Shown piece by piece: positions 33,263 through 37,368 of a stretch of 37,368 nucleotides of DNA (positions within the stretch are counted from its first letter, which is position 1; each line of letters starts with the position of its first letter). The notes beneath the pieces are model-generated. The model saw nothing but the letters and a program-made list of their open reading frames with translations, was not told the origin of the DNA and made no database searches. The DNA comes from Gemmatimonadota bacterium (lineage in GTDB: Bacteria; Gemmatimonadota; Gemmatimonadetes; Longimicrobiales; Gaopeijiaceae), in contig JAOTVA010000017.1 of NCBI GenBank assembly GCA_029863645.1, forward strand, positions 1 through 37,368, given 5' to 3'. Position numbers and translations under genes: made by a program.

Positions 33263-34074
33263 TAGCGGATGTCCCCGCCGTTCACGTGGAAGGTCTGTCC
33301 CGTGATGTAGCTCGCGTCCTCGGACGACAGGAACGCATAGACGTTGGCCAACTCCTCCGCCAACCCTATCCTCGGCACAGGGATGCTCTCTGGGTCCGGA
33401 TGGGCAACGAAGGCACCCGGCACCACGTGGTTCACGAGGATGCTGTACTGGCCAAGCTCGGCCGCCAGCGCCCGAGTCATGCCGACCGCTCCCATCTTGG
33501 CGCCGCAAATGTGTGCCCAGCCGGGGCGGCCGTGGAATGAATTCAGCCCCGACACGGTGACTATGCGTCCGTAGCGGTTCGCGATCATGCCAGGCACTAC
33601 GGCCCTCGTGCAGAAGAATGGACCGTCGAAATTCACGGCCGCCGACTGTCGCCACTCCTCTGTTGTCATGTCGACGAGCGAGCTCTGACCTCGATACGCG
33701 GCGTTGTTGATCAAGATGTCGATGCGTCCCATCCGCTCAGTCGCTTCCGCAACCAACCGGTTCACCTGCTGCTCGTCCCCCACATCGGCGAGAATGGGAA
33801 TGGCTCGCACACCGAAGCTTCTTGCCTCGGCAGCCGTGGCCTCCGCTTCCTCACGGTTGGACCGACCGTTCACAATCACATCGGCGCCCCGACGCGCGAG
33901 CTCGAGAACCGTCGCGCGGCCTAGGTTGCGACTGGATCCCGTGACGAGCGCGACCTTGCCCTCGACCCTGCGGGCCGGAGACGCCTCGGCACCTGTCGCG
34001 ACAAAGGGGAGGGCGACTGCGGCCCCCATCCCTTCCAAGGCGGTCCGTCGCGAGATCGGTGTGCCCGTGTTCAT
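33259..34074 (-). CDS. Tat-exported SDR-fold protein lacking the catalytic Ser and Tyr
   Basis: 271 residues with a Tat-like signal (ISRRTALEGMGAAVALPF). The Rossmann fold is intact: TGSSRNLGR (45-53) for NAD(P), LADVG (95-99), NNAA (123-126), N148, and the C-terminal GQTFHVNGGD. Against the usual I-S-S-V...A-Y-S-A-S-K block, this protein has VSGLNSFHGRPGWAHICGAK: the catalytic Ser becomes Gly176, the Tyr becomes Ile189, and only Lys193 is kept. It can bind a cofactor but lacks the proton relay. Export via Tat fits folding with cofactor in the cytosol. GGAGGG lies upstream; 24 bases separate it from the outer-membrane gene. Confidence 0.85.
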   Translation of the reverse strand: MNTGTPISRRTALEGMGAAVALPFVATGAEASPARRVEGKVALVTGSSRNLGRATVLELARRGADVIVNGRSNREEAEATAAEARSFGVRAIPILADVGDEQQVNRLVAEATERMGRIDILINNAAYRGQSSLVDMTTEEWRQSAAVNFDGPFFCTRAVVPGMIANRYGRIVTVSGLNSFHGRPGWAHICGAKMGAVGMTRALAAELGQYSILVNHVVPGAFVAHPDPESIPVPRIGLAEELANVYAFLSSEDASYITGQTFHVNGGDIRY

Positions 34075-34098
34075 CCTCGACCCTCCGTGACGTAGGGG

Positions 34099-35454
34099 CT
34101 AGAAGCGGTTGTTCACCACGTTGTTGTAGATCGAGCCGAACTGGTACTCGAAACCGAAATTGATGCGCGCCTCGTAGTCCGTCTGCTCTTGCTGCAGTCG
34201 AAGCAGGCGCTCCTCGGGCGTGAGATCGCCACCCGCCAGGTAGTACTGGTCGCGTACCCTCGAGAACGAGCCTCCGATGTTCAAGTCCAATCCCCGCACG
34301 ACGCGGAAGCTCAGGTTGCCGTTCACGGACATGTTGTTCGTGCCGAGGTCGTGCATGTAGTGGGATGCGCGGATGAAGACACCGGCACTTCCCCATGGCT
34401 GCCGCTGGTCGAACGAAATCCGGAGTGCCTGTTCGACGCGCGTCTCCTCAGTCTTGCCGAGGAGGGTCTCCTCGAAGTAGTGCCGGTAGACCGGACCGAC
34501 CTCGTAGAAGGCCGTCAGCGCGCGGCGGGTCGCCTCCTCGTAGGGAAAGAAGCTGTACTCGAGCGCGGGGTTCATCTGACCCCAGATGTCCTGGTTCCCG
34601 CTCGTATTGCGTCCAACGTTGCCGCTGAACCCGACGGAGAAGTGCTCCGCGAGCGCGTAGCTCGCTCGCCAGTTGACACTGTAGTTGAAGCGGCTGTCCA
34701 CGAAGTCGGGGCGATCGTCGAACTCGATCGTCTGCCCACTCGGGTTGTAGCTCGCGCGGTAGGACTGCTTCCACGTTGGCGACACGCGTGTAGCGCTGAA
34801 GCCCGTGTTGGCCCGCCAGTCTCGCCTGCTCGACTGGCTGTTGTAGTTCCCGTTCGCGTTGAGCCTGAACACCCAGAGATTCCACGGATCGTCCGCTTCC
34901 TCCTGCGAAAGGACGCCTTGCCCCGGCAGGAGACCCTCTTCGATGGAGCCGACACCGGTGACTTGGATGAGGTCGCGGAACCCCGATTGGGTCGCGAAGT
35001 GCGCCAGGCCTACGCTCATCATCAGCGCGACACCGTCCAGTTGCTCCCGCTGCGAGTCGGTCGGGAGCGTCCGGTAGAGATTCTGGCCCAAATAGGCCGA
35101 GTATCGCCCCCGACCAATGAAGTCCATGACGTATTCGCGCCCGCCCGCCCCCGTGTCCTGCCGCGTGAAAATGATGTGGACATCTGAGTCGACCTGGTCT
35201 CTCACCCACACGACCCAAGGGATCTCGGTGCGGAAGTAGGTGAAGTCGCATCCGCCGCCCTGGCAGTCCAGGTAGACGCGGGGGCGGTCATTGGTTTGGG
35301 CCGAAATCGAGTTGGGGGTGACCAACGCGCCTAGGGCGCCCATAGCCATCGCAAGCACCAGCCAACCCGTTCGCGGCCGGCATCCGGACTGTAGCAATGT
35401 TGCTCCCAGGAATTCGGTACTGCCGCCACGCGGCCGACTTGTGCGAAACTGCAC
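34099..35454 (-). CDS. outer-membrane beta-barrel protein
   Basis: 451 residues from a GTG at 35454 with GGGAGG ending 8 bases upstream. The signal region is about 30-52 (LVLAMAMGALGALVTPNSISAQ). The mature N-terminus (RVYLDCQGGGCDFTYFRTEIPWVVWVRDQ) is a periplasmic domain with a Cys pair. From about 200 on, alternating hydrophobic strands fit a barrel (FNYSVNWRASYALAEHFSVGFSGN; FRVVRGLDLNIGGSFSRVRDQYY; YEARINFGFEYQFGS), and the last residue is Phe (NNRF), the C-terminal signal read by the BAM complex. No transport substrate is recognised. It lies inside the SDR/DoxX operon. Confidence 0.82.
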   Translation of the reverse strand: MQFRTSRPRGGSTEFLGATLLQSGCRPRTGWLVLAMAMGALGALVTPNSISAQTNDRPRVYLDCQGGGCDFTYFRTEIPWVVWVRDQVDSDVHIIFTRQDTGAGGREYVMDFIGRGRYSAYLGQNLYRTLPTDSQREQLDGVALMMSVGLAHFATQSGFRDLIQVTGVGSIEEGLLPGQGVLSQEEADDPWNLWVFRLNANGNYNSQSSRRDWRANTGFSATRVSPTWKQSYRASYNPSGQTIEFDDRPDFVDSRFNYSVNWRASYALAEHFSVGFSGNVGRNTSGNQDIWGQMNPALEYSFFPYEEATRRALTAFYEVGPVYRHYFEETLLGKTEETRVEQALRISFDQRQPWGSAGVFIRASHYMHDLGTNNMSVNGNLSFRVVRGLDLNIGGSFSRVRDQYYLAGGDLTPEERLLRLQQEQTDYEARINFGFEYQFGSIYNNVVNNRF

Positions 35455-35504
35455 GAAACTAACCTCCCAACAGTTGCCGTGTTCTGACGTGCTTTCCGGA
35501 GCAG

Positions 35505-36416
35505 CTAACGCCCGACGAGATTGTCGCTGAGTCGACGAAGCGAGGCCCGTGCCGCCGTGTCGTACGCCTGGGCATTCGCCCGCGATTCGCGCGTGCCGTT
35601 GTAGTAGCCCCCAGTCCCCAAGTCTACGGGAACGATGAGGTCCAGCACCGCCTCGAGCCCGTCCTCAACGGAGCTGCGCGGCCGTACGCCCGCGGACCGC
35701 ACCATGTTCGTGTCCATGAGGGTCGCAGGGTGCAGGGCATTGACCTTGATACCGGTCCCGTCGAGCTCTTCGGCGAGGTCGAAGGCGTGCAGAATCTGAG
35801 CGAGCTTGCTCTGACCGTAGCTCCGCCCTCCGCTATAGCCGTTCCGGATCATAGGATCGTCGAAGTCGATGGGTGACTGCGCGCCCGACGCCACGTTCAC
35901 GATCCGCGAGCCAGCAGTCCTCGGGATGAGCGGCAGAAGCATGTCGGTAAGCAAGTAACCCGCCAGATAGTTCACCGCGAACGACAGTTCGAGCCCGTCT
36001 TCACTCTCGTGGCGCTCGTTGTCCCCCGACAGCCAGATTCCTGCGTTGTTGACCAAGACGTCGACGTGGTCGAAGTCACGGAGGACCGCCTCGCCCAACG
36101 CACGGACCTGGGCCAGCGAGGCGAAGTCGGCGGCGTAGAACGTGGCGGTGCCGGCCCCCGCCACGATCTCGTCGACGACCTCCATACCGCGTTCACGGTT
36201 CCGTCCGTGCACGATGACGTGCGCGCCCCGGTCCGCCATGGCCAGAGCCACCTCGCGGCCGAGCCCGCTCGTAGAGCCGGTAACGAGCACGACCTGACGG
36301 CCTTGCAGCGCCTGTCGGGAAGGCGGCGCCGGTTCGGGCATGATCGCCTGTGCGTTCGCGGGTACGGGCGACATCAAGAGGAAGGTGAATAGGGCTGATA
36401 CGAGACCGGCCTTCAT
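35505..36416 (-). CDS. exported short-chain dehydrogenase
   Basis: 303 residues from the ATG at 36416, which overlaps the DoxX stop (ATGA). The signal is VSALFTFLLMSPVPANAQ. A complete SDR set follows: TGSTSGLGR (46-54), NNAG (123-126), S177 (NVASGAQ), Y200-G-Q-S-K204. The gap between Ser and Tyr is long, as in retinol-dehydrogenase/WW-oxidoreductase-like SDRs. A Sec-exported SDR is unusual, because NAD(P)H is not normally in the periplasm; it may be retained by its anchor with the domain inside. The substrate is unknown. Confidence 0.85.
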   Translation of the reverse strand: MKAGLVSALFTFLLMSPVPANAQAIMPEPAPPSRQALQGRQVVLVTGSTSGLGREVALAMADRGAHVIVHGRNRERGMEVVDEIVAGAGTATFYAADFASLAQVRALGEAVLRDFDHVDVLVNNAGIWLSGDNERHESEDGLELSFAVNYLAGYLLTDMLLPLIPRTAGSRIVNVASGAQSPIDFDDPMIRNGYSGGRSYGQSKLAQILHAFDLAEELDGTGIKVNALHPATLMDTNMVRSAGVRPRSSVEDGLEAVLDLIVPVDLGTGGYYNGTRESRANAQAYDTAARASLRRLSDNLVGR

Positions 36417-36823
36417 GGCATTCGGACCGCCGACCGTTTCTTCAGGAGTCCGTCGATGCTGAAGTCGCCACCGTCGACGACCGCCATCGCCAAGAACGTA
36501 AGGCAATAGACCGCCGCCAACTCCCCTCCGTTGTCCCACGGCCACAGCCCGCCTCGGCGGACATGGCTGTAGAAGTACGCGGTGGCCATTTCCCCTGAAA
36601 GCAGGAAGGCCACATACCGCGTCCGCACGCCGAGGATGATGAGTAGGCCCCCCAAGAACTCGAGGATGCCCGCGAGGCCGATCATACTGGCGTAGCTCTG
36701 CACGGCATTGCCGCCGAACCAGCCGAACATCTTTTGGCCACCGTGCGTGAAGAAGGTGAAGCCGACGACGATGCGCCAAGCGTTCAGGGCGACCGGGCGG
36801 AGTTTGTCCAGGAAGTTTGTCAT
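36413..36823 (-). CDS. DoxX-family membrane protein
   Basis: 136 residues with about four hydrophobic segments: AWRIVVGFTFFTHGGQKMFGWFG (16-38, with the family G-G-Q-K-x-F-G-W-F motif), MIGLAGILEFLGGLLIILG, RYVAFLLSGEMATAYFY and ELAAVYCLTFLAMAVV. DoxX proteins sit in the inner membrane; some are quinol oxidase or thiosulfate-quinone oxidoreductase subunits, others protect against oxidative stress. The start at 36823 has only a weak AATAGG. It overlaps the SDR downstream by 4 bases. Confidence 0.9.
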   Translation of the reverse strand: MTNFLDKLRPVALNAWRIVVGFTFFTHGGQKMFGWFGGNAVQSYASMIGLAGILEFLGGLLIILGVRTRYVAFLLSGEMATAYFYSHVRRGGLWPWDNGGELAAVYCLTFLAMAVVDGGDFSIDGLLKKRSAVRMP

Positions 36824-36879
36824 GCCTATTGGACACGGGGCGGACGGGTGTCGTTGTCCCGCATGGCCCAAATGGCCCC

Positions 36880-37350
36880 TCAGGCCCCCAGAGGATCCGG
36901 GCACCCGGCTGTGCGCCGCGTATCGGAGATCTGCGTGATCTTCCAGCCTTCTGCGTCTTGAAGCAGCTCGATCGAGTTGACCCCGCAGTGGCTCAGGCGC
37001 CCGTTGAGATAGAATGTGAACGGCGCCCAAACGGAGGCCATCGTATCGTCGCTGCGGACCTCTACGTCGTAGATCTGCTCGTTCCAGGCCCCTTGCGAGA
37101 CGCCAATGCTTCGGAGGAACCCTTCGATGTCCTGCGCCTCGATGCGGGCGGAGCCACCCACGCCCGCAACCGCTGCAATACGGACATCGGGAGCCAGCGT
37201 CTCGCGCACGATCGAGACGTTCGCCATGCGCATGCCCAGGAAGAGCTTCTCGACCGCCGCGAGTGGTCCATCGGTGGCCTGAGCGCTCACGTCGCTTTGG
37301 CATGCGGCAACGAGCGCGACGGCCATGACGAAGATCCCGAACGTCCGCAT
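36880..37350 (-). CDS. NTF2/SnoaL-like lipoprotein
   Basis: 156 residues from the ATG at 37350, with AGGTGG upstream; a GTG at 37359 is in frame but less well placed. Lipobox LVAAC gives the lipid Cys at about 17. The body has the alpha+beta order of NTF2-like folds: helix LAAVEKLFLGMRMANVSIVRETL, then strands around WNEQIYDVEVRSDDTMASVWAPFTFYLNGR and GWKITQISDTRR. Close to putative lumazine-binding/SnoaL-like nuclear transport factor 2 families. It is the first gene seen of the five-gene operon (gap 56 bases to DoxX). Function is not known. Confidence 0.8.
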   Translation of the reverse strand: MRTFGIFVMAVALVAACQSDVSAQATDGPLAAVEKLFLGMRMANVSIVRETLAPDVRIAAVAGVGGSARIEAQDIEGFLRSIGVSQGAWNEQIYDVEVRSDDTMASVWAPFTFYLNGRLSHCGVNSIELLQDAEGWKITQISDTRRTAGCPDPLGA

Positions 37351-37368
37351 TCTTTCCACCTGATGTGA

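Noticed and set aside
1-37368. CRISPR arrays, tRNA/rRNA genes, insertion sequences, prophage
   Set aside because: No regular direct repeats, no cloverleaf or rRNA-like stretch, and no transposase, integrase or phage protein seen by eye. A tRNAscan or Rfam run would be the decisive check for small RNAs.

Overview
The window is a GC-rich, densely coding stretch with no intergenic gap above about 200 bases. It most likely comes from a Gram-negative, aerobic, free-living bacterium. Most products carry Sec, Tat or lipoprotein export signals. There is an outer-membrane barrel protein ending in Phe, and the periplasmic load includes c-type haem proteins, PQQ dehydrogenases, NHL propellers and copper-monooxygenase-like proteins. 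This repertoire resembles Gemmatimonadota or Acidobacteriota, but that is an inference from gene content; there is no rRNA or phylogenetic marker here. I see no tRNA, rRNA, CRISPR array, insertion sequence or phage gene.

Layout. (1) 64-2458 (+): a GNAT acetyltransferase, a 39-residue lipoprotein, and a GNAT/GNAT-like/cNMP-fold fusion. (2) 5480-2450 (-): malate synthase and glycerate 2-kinase, a two-gene glyoxylate-use operon. (3) 9933-5587 (-): two tandem paralogous PQQ dehydrogenases, each with its own near-identical promoter and a strong hairpin terminator. (4) 10135-14316 (+): NHL propeller, PafA-type phosphatase lipoprotein, alpha/beta hydrolase, exported cupin. (5) 15678-14324 (-): exported cupin and M23 peptidase. 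(6) 15831-16892 (+): second NHL propeller. (7) 18572-16923 (-): exported TPR protein, divergent from a TetR regulator and a DUF3500 protein (18734-20478, +), with a TetR-type operator on the TPR promoter. (8) 25415-20509 (-): four genes forming a duplicated two-gene unit [cytochrome c-PHM-like copper monooxygenase + exported beta-sandwich partner]; a third cytochrome c-PHM protein is divergent at 25546-26970 (+). (9) 31660-27043 (-): haem lipoprotein, dihaem cytochrome c, methanol/ethanol-type PQQ dehydrogenase. (10) 32429-31746 (-) and 32550-33262 (+): a membrane protein, a small exported protein, and a lipoprotein frame broken by an in-frame TGA. (11) 37350-33259 (-): NTF2-like lipoprotein, DoxX, exported SDR, outer-membrane barrel protein, Tat-exported degenerate SDR.

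How the genes may work together. The standout is a periplasmic oxidative set: three haem-fused proteins that keep every copper ligand of peptidylglycine alpha-hydroxylating monooxygenase (PHM), and two NHL propellers related to its partner, the amidating lyase PAL. In animals PHM plus PAL cleave glycine-extended substrates and release glyoxylate. Malate synthase and glycerate kinase, which use glyoxylate or its product glycerate, lie in the same window. This suggests a bacterial oxidative N- or O-dealkylation route that may feed glyoxylate into central metabolism. That pathway is a hypothesis, and the PAL-like proteins lack some catalytic residues. PQQ dehydrogenases and cytochromes would supply parallel periplasmic oxidation and electron transfer.
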